The notes below the pieces were generated by a model that saw nothing but the letters and a program-made list of their open reading frames with translations, had not been told where the DNA came from and searched no databases. The position numbers and the translations under genes are program-made. A DNA stretch of 64,000 bases, taken from contig OY747705.1 in assembly GCA_963556495.2 (NCBI GenBank), forward strand, positions 3,849,501 to 3,913,500, given 5' to 3'. Below, piece by piece: positions 54,793 through 64,000 of the stretch. This stretch comes from Valencia hispanica (Eukaryota > Chordata > Actinopteri > Cyprinodontiformes > Valenciidae). How positions within the stretch are numbered: position 1 is the stretch's first letter; each line of letters opens with the position of its first letter.

Positions 54793-55539
54793 ACCCTAAA
54801 CTTTTTGCTTTTAAATTCTGACAAGACAGAAGTTGCTGTCTTTGGACCAGAAGTTCTTAAACAGAAACTGATTAGTCAATCACTTCATCTGGATGGCATT
54901 AAATTGTCCCCCAGTAATAACGTAAAGAACCTCGGCGTTATTTTTGACCAAGACTTGAAATTTAAATCCCATATTAAACAGAAAGTTTCTAGGATTTCTT
55001 TCTTTCACCTCCGGAATATTGCTAAAATTAGAAACATCCTGTCCAGGAGTGATGCTGAGAAACTAGTCCATGCATTTGTTACCTCAAGGCTGGACTACTG
55101 TAATTCTTTACTATCAGGTAGTCCACAAAATGCCATTAAAAGCCTTCAGTTGATCCAAAATGCGGCAGCAAGAGTTCTGATGAATATTAAAAAGAGAGAT
55201 CACATTTCTCCTGTTTTAGCTTCCCTTCATTGGCTCCCTGTTAAATCCAGAATAGAATTTAAGATCCTTCTTCTTACATACAAAGCCCTTAATAATCAAG
55301 CTCCATCATACATCAGAGATCTAATTGTTCCATATGTTCCCAACAGAGCACTTCGCTCTCAGACTGCAGGTTTACTTGTAGTTCCTAGGATCTCTAAAAG
55401 TAGAATGGGAGGCAGATCTTTTAGTTATCAGGCTCCTCTCCTGTGGAACCAGCTCCCAGCTTTAGTCCGTGAGGCAGACACTCTGTTTACTTTTAAGGCC
55501 AGGCTTAAAACTTTCCTTTTTGATAAAGCTTATAGTTAG
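54790..55539 (+). CDS. L2 RT C-terminal portion, open frame
   Basis: 249 codons without a stop, ending FKARLKTFLFDKAYS. Contains the thumb (LLNSDKTEVAVFGPE, VKNLGVIFDQDLKFKSHIKQ), the connection FHLRNIAKIRNILSR and the L2 C-terminal domain (SRLDYCNSLLSG, SLHWLPVKSRIEFKILLLTY, YVPNRALRSQTAGLL, LLWNQLP). Palm motifs A-C lie upstream of the truncation and are absent, so it cannot act as a polymerase. The first codons before 54793 may come from flanking DNA. Confidence 0.8.
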   Translation: MTLNFLLLNSDKTEVAVFGPEVLKQKLISQSLHLDGIKLSPSNNVKNLGVIFDQDLKFKSHIKQKVSRISFFHLRNIAKIRNILSRSDAEKLVHAFVTSRLDYCNSLLSGSPQNAIKSLQLIQNAAARVLMNIKKRDHISPVLASLHWLPVKSRIEFKILLLTYKALNNQAPSYIRDLIVPYVPNRALRSQTAGLLVVPRISKSRMGGRSFSYQAPLLWNQLPALVREADTLFTFKARLKTFLFDKAYS

Positions 55540-56238
55540 AGTGGCTTAGGTCATCCTGAGCTATCTCTGTAGTTATGCTGCTATAGGCTTAGACTGCTGG
55601 AGGACAGACTTACCAATTTTCTTCACTCTGCTACTTCCTTTTCTCCTACGACTCTCCAGTTGTATTACAGTACATTCTGTTATTTCGACTGTTAACTTTG
55701 TTTTCTCTCAGTGTTTTTCTCCCCATCGAAGATACACCTGGTCTGGTATCCTGCTTGGCTGCAATGCCCTGTTGGACGGGGGTCATCGACTGGGATGATC
55801 CTCTCAGTAATTGAACATCCACTGTGTCCTGTTATCAACTTTTTACTTTCTGTAACATAGAAAGTTCTCTTATATCGGATCTTCTGTTCCTTCTGTGTTC
55901 TGCTCTGTCTTCTCAAACCCCCAGACGGTCGTGGCAGATGGCCGCTCCTACTGAGCCTGGTTCTGTTGGAGGTTTCTTCCTGTTAAAGGGGAGTTTTTCC
56001 TCTCCACTGTCGCTACATGCTTGCTCAGTATGAGGGATTGCTGAAGGATTGCTGTGGTTGGAAATCTGCCCAACCTCACGCCAATGACTGACGCAATCTG
56101 CTGGGATTCCTTAAATAGGAAACTTTTTAACTGATTGGAATGTTTGTATAATTGTATTGAAATGACTTCTTGTTAAGTGCCTTGAGATGACATCTGTTGT
56201 GAATTGGCGCTATATAAATAAACTGAATTGAATTGAAA
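54793..56238 (+). mobile_element. 5'-truncated L2 LINE
   Basis: Begins inside the RT thumb (ctaaactttttgcttttaaa) and runs to the tail ggcgctatataaataaactg with GAATT repeats. About 1.45 kb. The 3' UTR has a long block shared with the copy ending at 60330 (acctggtctggtatcctgct, ttcttcctgttaaaggggag). No target duplication was identified. Confidence 0.85.
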
Positions 56239-57040
56239 GTTTACTACAAACATTAGGTCTATCTGTAGAAAAAGCTATTACTTTTGCTGTATGTTGAAAT
56301 CACAGAAATCATCATTGATGCAAAGTGCACTCTAAAAATCCTGTTTCAAAAATGAACAACACTGGAACAGCCTAGACCATAAATAATTATTCTTCAAAAT
56401 ATATAGTAGAGCTTATAATGTAAATAAAAACTTCCAAACAAACACTAAATGCATAAACATGCCACAAGGTAAGATGAATGGGTTGTGTGCTAAAACAACC
56501 AACCGCACAAAGGTGCCAAAACAGGATCGAAAACAGGAAACATCTGTTTTTTTTAGATTGTGCAAGTGATATGATGAGCATGTGAGACCGCTCAAGAGAA
56601 AAATGCTTTGCTGCTTTAAAGCTCAACCCACAGAAAAGGATCCCAATCTAATTTTATTCATTTACATTGCTAACAGCCTAAGTTCATTAAACCTATAGTT
56701 TCATAAGATTTTACCACATCATTTTCTGAGATGATGAAGCCTAATACTTATAAAAGATAACTATAATCTCAACCTATTTAACCAAAAGACTGTTGAACCC
56801 TAAACAAATGCTGTTTCTTTATTTATTTATCTGAAATGCTTTTAAAGCGACAAATTGAAAGGCTTTGTTGGGTAAAGAATAATTGAAATTTAAGTTCCCC
56901 TTGTGCCTAAGGATCTCCTCCCTTTTTCTGAAACAGAACTGTTTCAGAAACATCCAATTATAAAAGTCTCCTGTTAATCAGGTGTGACTAGATTTGCAGC
57001 CTGTTACGTAAATATTTTATAGTTCAATAAGCACCTGTAT
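56239..57040. other. Non-coding stretch
   Basis: AT-rich; no domain. The frames at 56387-56626 on the minus strand are not recognised. Confidence 0.5.
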
Positions 57041-57164
57041 TATAGATTAATCTCCATATATATTTATTGTTGTTCGGCTCAATTCCTAGATCTGCTGCTA
57101 TACCTTTTAGACCTGCCAGGAAAGAATGAACAAAACCACTGAATCTATAATTTAATGTGTCCAA

Positions 57165-57401
57165 TCATAACATGACCTTACCCACCTCAGTCCATGGGAA
57201 AAAAGATAATAGAACCTTATTTCCATCACTCCATAATTTGTTTTCAGGGGGCATTTCAGAGCCCCAGATGGGATCATGAGGGGCTGAAATATCATGCCCC
57301 CTCCTTTTGCTGTGTAGGATCTCCACTGCAAATACAAGAAAAGAATGCTCTGTAAGTCTCAACAGAAGCACATACACCCCCCTTCCCATCTTCCATCCCA
57401 C
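57165..57401 (-). pseudogene. Possible env fragment left of the L2 insertion
   Basis: The frame reads HDISAPHDPIWGSEMPPENK, then LSFFPWTEVGKVMLRL across the following stop-free codons. Composition and the position downstream of the env-position frame at 60533-60754 suggest the same env gene, parted by the L2 insertion. No conserved immunosuppressive or CX6CC-type motif is readable, so this remains weak. Confidence 0.3.
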
Positions 57402-57563
57402 ATAACCCGGTCCTGTCTGACCACTTCTTAATAACTTTTGAATTTACTTTAACTGACCATCTAAAATCTGAAAGAAAATTTCATTATAGTAGAGCTTTAT
57501 CAGACAATGCTGTAACAATTTTTAAAGAATCTGTTCCATTCTTACTTTCCTCAGAGTAACACA

Positions 57564-57950
57564 GTGGATGGCAGCAATTCTATCTCTAACCCTTCAGAAA
57601 TTGATGGTCTGGTTCCCAGCATTACGTCCTCATTGTGTTTGGCATTAGATAGTGTAGCCCCCTTAAAAAAGAAAGTGGCTAGCCATAGGAGGCTGACTCC
57701 TTGGTTTAACGCAGAGTTGCGTACTTTAAAGCAGAATACTAGGAAGTTGGAGAGAAAATGGCGCTCTACACATCTAGAGGATTCCTATTTAACCTGGAAT
57801 AACAGTCTACTGCTGTATAAAAAGACCCTTCGACATGCTAGAAAAGCATATTTTTCATTATTAATAGATGCAATTAATAGAGTCATAGCTCTGTTGAGCC
57901 AACTATTCAACCAGCTCTTAGCAGTGATGATTTTATGGGATTCTTCATGA
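57564..57950 (+). pseudogene. L2 ORF2 linker segment, frameshifted
   Basis: 128 codons: LDSVAPLKKKVASHRRLTPW (a conserved linker before RT) and KTLRHARKAYFSLLIDAIN. Near 57915 the frame is lost by one base and the reading continues in the 57935 frame (DFMGFFMNKI). Between 57545 and 57564 a stop separates it from the endonuclease end. Confidence 0.75.
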
Positions 57951-59539
57951 ATAAAATTATTTCCATTAAAAATAAAATCATTGGCATCCTCCCAAACATG
58001 ATTACTTCTTCCTCAGTAAATGAGGCAGTATCAGAAAGAACTGTAGATCCTCATTTGTGCTTAGGCTGTTTTGATTCAGTCAAGCTTTCAGAATTATCAA
58101 AAATATTAGCCTCATCTAAACCTTCAACTTGTATGTTGGACCCAATCCCAACCATATTATTTAAAGAAGTGTTCCATTTGGTTCCTGGCCCCATTTTGGA
58201 TATGATGAATCTATCCTTAGTAAACGGATACGTACCACAAGATTTTAAAATAGCTGTAATTAAACCTTTACTCAAGAAACCTTCCCTTGATCAAGATGAC
58301 TTAGTGAATTACAGACCTATATCTAACCTTCCTTTCATATCCAAAGTCCTTGAGAAAATTGTTGCTAATCAAGTCTGTGAGCATCTAAACAGTAACGAGC
58401 TGTTTGAAGAGTTTCAGTCAGGTTTTAGAGCTCATCATAGCACTGAAACAGCACTGGTGAAGGTTATTAATGATATTCTCATGGCCTCAGAAAATGGACT
58501 GGTGTCTGTTCTGGTTTTGTTAGATCTCAGTGCAGCTTTTGACACAGTCGATCACAATATTTTCTTAGAAAGGCTTGAACATGTTGTAGGGATCAAAGGA
58601 ACAGCACTAGGCTGGTTTAAATCATATGTGTCTGACAGATTCCAGTTTGTTCATCTAAATTATCACTCTTCACTCTCAAGGGTTACTTGTGGAGTTCCAC
58701 AGGGTTCTGTCCTTGGACCAATTCTTTTTACCATATATATGCTTCCAATTGGCAGAATCATTAGACAGCATGGGATAAATTTCCACAGCTATGCAGATGA
58801 TACACAACTATATTTATCCATAAATCCTGATGAACCCAGTCAGTTAGGTAGATTGCAGGCAAGTCTGAAAGACATAAAAACACGGATTAATCTAAACTTT
58901 TTGCTTTTAAATTCGGACAAGACAGAAGTTGCTTTCTTTGGACCAGAAATTCTTAAAAAGAAACAAATTAGTCAATCACTTCATCTGGATGGCATTAAAT
59001 ATGCCCCCAGTAATAACGTAAAGAACCTCTGCGTTATTTTTGACCGAGACTTGACATTTAAATCCCATATTAAACAGGTTTCTAGGATTTCTTTCTTTCA
59101 CCTCCGGAATATTGCTAAAATTAGAAACATCGTGTCCAGGAGTGATAGCGAGAAACTAGTCCATGCATTTGTTACCTCAAGGCTGGACTACTGTAATTCT
59201 TTACTATCAGGTAGTCCACAAAATGCCCTTAAAAGCCTTCAGTTGATCCAAAATACGGCAGAAAGAGTTCTGATGAATATTAAAAGGAACGATCACATCT
59301 CTCCTGCTTTAGCTTCCCTTCATTGGCTCCCTGTTAAATCCAGAATAGAATTTAAGATCCTTCTTCTTACATACAAATGCCTTAATAATCAAGCTACATC
59401 ATACATCAGAGATCTAATTGTTTCATATGTTCCCAACAGAGCACTTCGCTCTCAGACTGCAGGTTTACTTGTAGTTCCTAGGATTTCTAAAAGTAGAATG
59501 GGAGGCAGATCTTTTAGTTATCAGGCTCCTCTCCTGTAG
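57935..59539 (+). CDS. L2 reverse transcriptase, 534-codon open frame
   Basis: Unbroken frame with the full RT domain: IKPLLKKPSLDQDDLVNYRP (residues 110-128), ISNLPFISKVLEKIVANQ, FQSGFRAHHSTETALVKV, motif A LLDLSAAFDTVDH (195-207), GVPQGSVLGPILF (253-265) and motif C FHSYADDTQLYLS with Asp 288-289. The thumb and L2 C-terminal domain follow. It ends at a TAG replacing a Trp codon in LL(W)NQLP, about 25 codons short of the natural end seen in the copy at 54790-55539. With all palm residues kept, this is the least damaged polymerase in the window. The frame lacks its endonuclease. Confidence 0.88.
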   Translation: MGFFMNKIISIKNKIIGILPNMITSSSVNEAVSERTVDPHLCLGCFDSVKLSELSKILASSKPSTCMLDPIPTILFKEVFHLVPGPILDMMNLSLVNGYVPQDFKIAVIKPLLKKPSLDQDDLVNYRPISNLPFISKVLEKIVANQVCEHLNSNELFEEFQSGFRAHHSTETALVKVINDILMASENGLVSVLVLLDLSAAFDTVDHNIFLERLEHVVGIKGTALGWFKSYVSDRFQFVHLNYHSSLSRVTCGVPQGSVLGPILFTIYMLPIGRIIRQHGINFHSYADDTQLYLSINPDEPSQLGRLQASLKDIKTRINLNFLLLNSDKTEVAFFGPEILKKKQISQSLHLDGIKYAPSNNVKNLCVIFDRDLTFKSHIKQVSRISFFHLRNIAKIRNIVSRSDSEKLVHAFVTSRLDYCNSLLSGSPQNALKSLQLIQNTAERVLMNIKRNDHISPALASLHWLPVKSRIEFKILLLTYKCLNNQATSYIRDLIVSYVPNRALRSQTAGLLVVPRISKSRMGGRSFSYQAPLL

Positions 59540-60532
59540 AACCAACTCCCAGCTTTAGTCTGCTGTCACTCTGTTTACTTTTAAGGCCAGGCTTAAAACT
59601 TTCCTTTTTGATAAAGCTTATAGTTAGAGTGGCTTAGGTCATCCTGAGATAGCTCTGTAGTTATGCTGCTATAGGCTTAGACTGCTGGAGGACAGACTTA
59701 CCAATTTTCTTCACTCTGCTACTTCCTTTTCTACTACTACTCTCCAGTTGTATTACAGTGCATTCTGCTATTTCGACTGTTAACTTTGTGTTCTCTCAGT
59801 GTTTTTCTCTCCATAGAAGATATACCTGGTCTGGTATCCTGCTTGGCTGCAATGCCCTGTTGGACGGGGGGGCATCGACTGGGATGGTGCTCCCAGTGGC
59901 TGAACATCCACTGTGTCCTGTTATCAACTTCTTACTTTGTAACATAGAAAGTTCTCTTATATCGGATCTTCTGTTCCTTCTGTGTCTCTGCTCTGTCTTC
60001 TCAAACTCCCAGACGGTCGTGGCAGATGGCCGCTCCTACTGAGCCTGGTTCTTTTGGAGGTTTCTTCCTGTTAAAGGGGAGTTTTTCCTCTCCACCGTTG
60101 CTACATGCTTGCTAAGTATGAGGGATTGCTGAAGGATTGCTGTGGTTGGAAAGTCTGCCCAACCTCACGCCAATGACTGATGCAATCTGCTGGGATTTCT
60201 TAAATAGGAAACTTTTTAACTGATTGGAATGTTTGTATAAATGTATTGAAATGACTTCTTGTTAAGTGCCTTGAGATGACATCTGTTGTGAATTGGCGCT
60301 ATATAAATAAACTGATTTGATTTGAATTGAGGGTAATTGTGTTAGAGCCACAATCCGCAGAAAATCAGCAGGTCGTCCATAGAAAAGTTCCCATCACATT
60401 CACTGTCTAAGAGTATGGAGCACATACGGTATATTTTTCCCATGTACCCAGATTGGTATGAAAGTGTGGTCAGATTTTTTATCATTTTCAAAACAAATAA
60501 ATCTTTGGTCAGGTCTTATGTGTACTGGTCCT

Positions 60533-60754
60533 TTAACTATTTAGATTAATCCCATGTCGTCCCAGTCTCCCATTTATCCTTACTTTTGTCATGGAAGTAT
60601 ATACATTTTTGCCCATATAACTTCCTGTTCGTTCATGTACTTCACTCTCAGAATTTGTCCAAATCCTGGAGAGGAGTGCAACATCTGGAAACAGATCATT
60701 AAGATTAGTGAAAGCTTCTACATATATGGGTAAATGTCCTACAGAATATGGCAT
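60533..60754 (-). pseudogene. Env-position frame of the old retroviral remnant
   Basis: 73 codons from ATG 60754; reads VGHLPIYVEAFTNLNDLFPD and SESEVHERTGSYMGKNVYTS. It starts about 440 bases after the integrase C-terminal domain, where env would begin. No signature motif; the role is inferred from position only. Confidence 0.3.
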
Positions 60755-61192
60755 TTGAGAACAAACAAAAAGGTTAATAATGCTTCATTTATTTGCTAGA
60801 TATCTTGCATATTGTCGCCATACGCTAGTTTTAAATGGATTTCTGTGTGTCCTTCTCTGAGTGAACCAAGACAATAAATCAGTATTCTCATGTGCTATAT
60901 TTCATTCTTCTGTGAGTCCTAACGTTCCTAAGAAAGAACCCCACCAAAAAACTGTAAAAATAAAAGTACTAGATAGCAGAAAACCTTCATAGTTACTATC
61001 TCTCCCTTCAAGTAGTCTCTATAGAAAAGTGGCTCTCCTGGTTCTCTTCACTGAAGTTGAGACAAGGGAACCCTATTTCATTCACCTCCCTTTGTAATCA
61101 GTCTGAAACACCACTTTTCTTAGACTGCTTTCCCTATATCTAGTGATGGTCTCTGCTCTCTACAATAGGTTAAGTGTATCCAACTAAGTCTC

Positions 61193-61292
61193 TACAGCCG
61201 TTGGTGTGGTCAAAAATACCTGGAATGGCCCCTTCCACCTGGGTGTCGACCAATTTTCGGTTTACAGCTTTAATCAGGATCCAGTCACCTAC
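61193..61292 (-). pseudogene. Retroviral integrase C-terminal domain (frameshifted)
   Basis: One frame reads VGDWILIKAVNRK (from 61292); a shifted frame reads WKGPFQVFLTTPTAV (61193-61237). Together these are the SH3-like DNA-binding domain with the GPY/F motif, GPF here. A one-base change parts them. Intact relatives bind DNA ends during integration. Confidence 0.72.
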
Positions 61293-61867
61293 TTTCATCT
61301 CAGTTCTTCCTGTAGGAATATAGGATCATCTGGCATATGATTAGTTTGCATTTATAACTTATTTACTTTTCAGTATTTTGATCATGAAAACTACCAGATC
61401 TTAATCACATTGTTTTTCAGAAGAGAGTATACCAATCTAAGGAATTCTATATCTACGCCCATAGATTATTCCAAATATAATGAGGCCAATTTTCAAATTT
61501 GGTGCTATATGCATGTATAGTTTACCAAATCAAGACAATATCCAATTTTGCCCTGTTTCTTCCATTGCTTTTTTTTCTTTGCAACATTTTTATCATAAAA
61601 TCATAAATCAATTTGTAATTGTTCCTCTTATTTTAATATACAAAACTGTAGGAGGGTATAAGGTCTCTTCAAATCTGTTCCATTACTTGGTGTTATATTC
61701 AATAATAGCTTTATCATAACCAAACAGTATCTCCAATTTTGTTTAGTCTTATCCATGGCCATTCTTAGTCTGCTTTTAGAATCCCATTGCCTCTTAAAAT
61801 AATCTATGTCCTATTTTATAAATTATTTCATTCACAAAATGTGTTCCGTTAAAACTATAGATCATTT

Positions 61868-61966
61868 ATGTATCTCAAATCTAGGCATTATTTCTCTAAA
61901 TAACATTTCTGCAACATTTAGTGCATCTAAATGTTTCACTAGTAAGATTACAATCCATTTGGAGAA
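61868..61966 (-). pseudogene. Retroviral integrase core fragment
   Basis: 33 stop-free codons starting FSKWIVILLVKHLDALNVAE and ending LFREIMPRFEIH. The FSKW...REI.PRF pattern matches the strand-helix stretch of the retroviral integrase core between the first and second catalytic acids. The following SDNG block is lost. Confidence 0.68.
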
Positions 61967-62374
61967 ATTATCGTACTAAACCGAGCTTCTTCAGTACAGC
62001 GTTTGTTTGCTCAAAGCTGTTTCTTAATTTTATAAGAGATGCTTTTTGTTTTGTTTTCATGTCTGACACACTTCTTGTCCACAAACTAATCAGTTTGAGA
62101 ATTTAATTGTCCGCAAGAAATGCTCTAATTAGTTCGCCACTAGAGGTCACCATACCCCTGTTCCCCATTGTTGGCCAAATGCCAAAAACTACAAGGTTCA
62201 ATCTGGATCTTCTGTTAGCAATAATATGATTATTTCATCTTCATCTGATTACAAACTTCAGTTAAAACTTTAATTTTTCTTTTCCCAATTAAAACTATTC
62301 TTTGGTAGCTGTCCCGTTTCAAGAGTTTTATGAAAATCTACAATTTGGATTATTAATTTATCCCCTACAGAGAA

Positions 62375-62419
62375 CATGCCCAACTTCAAATGAAATAGGA
62401 AATCTCTTCCTAACAAATT
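62375..62419 (-). pseudogene. Retropepsin C-terminal fragment
   Basis: Fifteen codons read NLLGRDFLFHLKLGM. The LLGRDxL motif closes aspartic proteases of retroviruses. The active-site DTG is not found upstream. Position 5' of the integrase pieces on the same strand supports the call. Confidence 0.55.
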
Positions 62420-62460
62420 AAAAAACAATCTGGAGATAATATAATTACCCCTACAGATTC

Positions 62461-63876
62461 TTCCTGTAGCTAAATCTATTATTTTTATTTCATTTTTCTA
62501 ACAACTCAATCCAATTTTTTTTGGGAAAACAAAATTCCTCCAAATTCATAATTTCTACCCATCTGACTTCAATAACTTCCTCCAATTCTGTCAATGAGAT
62601 AAGCAGCAACTTATATTTCCATAATAAAACATCAAATATCTATTCCTTGCTCTCTGCTTATCTGCTCTTTCATAAAGATTCTACAAATTAGCTTATTATT
62701 ACCATTATTATTACTTATTATTATTATTGTGGTACCATTATCCAACTCAGATTGGGGCGAGGGCCGGAAACCTCTCCCAATCTCAGGTGTAGGTCCAGAC
62801 ATCTTTCCCTTTTAATCATACCCTTAATTTCATCCAATTAGCAACAACTCCATTGAGTGTAAATATTGAAGTGCGCTTATACTCAGTGTGTTACAGTAAC
62901 TAAAGTTGAATTTTGGAGTGCCCTACTACATTCTGTACTACGGTAATCCCGTAACGAAAAATTCCTCTTTTTTTACAGTCTCTAATCCAGCGCATTACAA
63001 GATTGTTTCCTTTCAACAGGTATCTTATCTGTCATTAAAATGTTAGAAGCAAGCATCTGAAGCTGCCGCTTGTTGCAAAGAGTAAATCCACGTAGCCACC
63101 CAGCTGCTACCCCACAGAACCTATAGACATCCGTTTCAAAATAAAATCCCGCTGCTCATAATCCGTCATTGTTAAACCATTTCTTTTCTACTATATGAGA
63201 GATCTCCCAGACATCCCATGAATATCATTAAAAATATTAGGTAAATTATTTTTTTAAAATATTATAGAGTAACAGTTGTCGCTGCACTTAAGAAATCCCA
63301 ACCTTTTGTATACAGCGATGCACGCAGCTCATAAAACATAGTCCCCCCCTCCTTATCAGCTAGCGGGGGGAGGTTTGTTCCTTCCCTTCTGCCTTCCTGC
63401 CGTTTACTGGCAGGTCTGGATAACCTTTAACAATTTTAAAACGCATGATGAATCTGGTTCCAAACAAGTCTTTCTCAGGAAGCACATTTACCGGTGCTGA
63501 CCCACCCCATCACAGTTGGTTTGTTTATTAAGAGAACAACTAACGACCCATTGTTGAGGGATAGAGGGGGGAGGGGGTTTTGTTTATTATCAGAACGGCC
63601 CTTCCTTGAGGGGAAGGGGGTCGCTTGTTTGAGATAATTAATTTAGATCACGGTAAAGCGGTTTACCCTGGTTTTCATACGATTTAAAAAAAAAAATGGA
63701 AGTGAGAGTTTTCTCTTTTACTTGGTGGAACTTTAGGGGAAAACAGAAAGTTTTAAACATTTTTCATCCTCCCGAGTGCTAAAAAACACATCTGCTTTTT
63801 TTTCAGTCGTTTATTACCCATCACGACGCATGACCTCCCTTTTTCTCTTTTTTGCTCCTTCCCAGGTAGCAGGCTG
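62461..63876. other. Non-coding stretch
   Basis: Contains a (TTA)n run (62690-62735), G-rich blocks at 63540-63620, and no domain. It may include gag and 5' LTR of the old retroviral remnant, but I cannot show it. Confidence 0.4.
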
Positions 63877-63880
63877 ACAT

Positions 63881-64000
63881 GGGCCAGATCTGGCATCAAG
63901 CCGGCACATCTGGCATACATATGGCATGACAAATGACATGTTAACCAGAGGTGGGCCAGATCTGGCAATGATGGCACGGCTCATATGAGGCATGCCACAT
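63881..64000. repeat. Start of a repeat array at the window edge
   Basis: gggccagatctggca occurs at 63881-63895 and 63953-63967, 72 bases apart, with related catctggcat, atatggcatga and gaggcatgcc words between. It is probably the start of a tandem array or palindromic repeat that continues beyond the window. Confidence 0.55.

Larger units (their letters stand above)
57402..60330 (+). mobile_element. L2 LINE, nearly complete ORF2, 5'-truncated in endonuclease
   Basis: Starts in the last part of the endonuclease (NPVLSDHFLITFEFTLTDHL; SDH is a catalytic-region motif) and ends with ggcgctatataaataaactg and a GATTT/GAATT tail. About 2.9 kb. It inserted into the older retroviral remnant. The 3' half is highly similar to the copy at 54793-56238; both are plus strand, 1.2 kb apart. 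The 3' UTR runs 59640-60330. Confidence 0.85.
57041..62460 (-). mobile_element. Old retroviral remnant split by an L2 LINE
   Basis: Minus-strand pieces in retroviral order from the right: protease end (62375-62419), integrase core (61868-61966), integrase C-terminal domain (61193-61292), an env-position frame (60533-60754), then across the L2 insertion a possible env piece (57165-57401). Most of the RT is missing or unreadable in 61300-62370. All frames carry stops and shifts; this copy is much older than the provirus at 46-52 kb. LTRs not identified. Outer limits approximate. Confidence 0.55.

Overview
This window reads as teleost (ray-finned fish) genomic DNA made almost entirely of transposable elements in many states of decay. 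The evidence is the company of elements: LINE clades typical of fish (Rex1-, Rex3-, I/Nimb-, L2- and L1-like), several Tc1-type transposons, hAT elements with 7-8 base target duplications, TTAA-flanked MITEs and two endogenous retrovirus remnants. I recognise no host protein-coding exon, no rRNA, no functional tRNA and no CRISPR array. Every sizeable coding region that I could assign belongs to a mobile element, and nearly all are broken by stops, frameshifts or nested insertions.

Layout. 1-7 kb: a Tc1 remnant split by a TTAA MITE; a 2.3 kb hAT element with a clean transposase first exon and a nested fold-back insertion; an old hAT fossil; a 1.1 kb TTAA element that itself carries a small hAT MITE. 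7-15.4 kb: a minus-strand Rex1-like LINE, then two adjacent minus-strand I-clade LINE insertions, the longer with ORF1 (zinc knuckles), endonuclease, reverse transcriptase and RNase H. 16.3-19.4 kb: a plus-strand L1-like ORF2 remnant with a very G-rich 3' tail. 19.5-25.5 kb: one minus-strand Tc1 transposon opened by three precise nested insertions (a TTAA MITE and two hATs). 27-31.7 kb: two more Tc1 remnants, LINE tails, and a relative of the first hAT. 31.7-35 kb: no recognisable feature.

35.1-37.2 kb: a minus-strand Rex3-like LINE bounded by a 10-base target duplication. 37.7-41.8 kb: a tRNA-headed SINE-like repeat and a Tc1 transposon carrying an L1 3' end, a LINE tail, a SINE tail and a second Rex1 tail. 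42.7-43.5 kb: a hAT MITE. 45.9-52.2 kb: a minus-strand retrovirus-like provirus (LTR, gag-like coiled coil, an unclassified reading frame, env-like membrane protein, polypurine tract, LTR) that lacks any reverse transcriptase. 54.8-60.3 kb: two plus-strand L2 LINEs, the second with an unbroken 534-codon reverse-transcriptase frame. About 57-62.5 kb: a much older retroviral remnant on the minus strand with protease and integrase fragments, split by the second L2. The window ends inside a new repeat array.

The genes do not form a pathway. What the window shows is an insertion history: nesting order and target duplications allow relative dating. The least explained object is the RT-less provirus at 46-52 kb. 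Domain calls were made by reading translations, not by database search; clade names are recognition-level calls.
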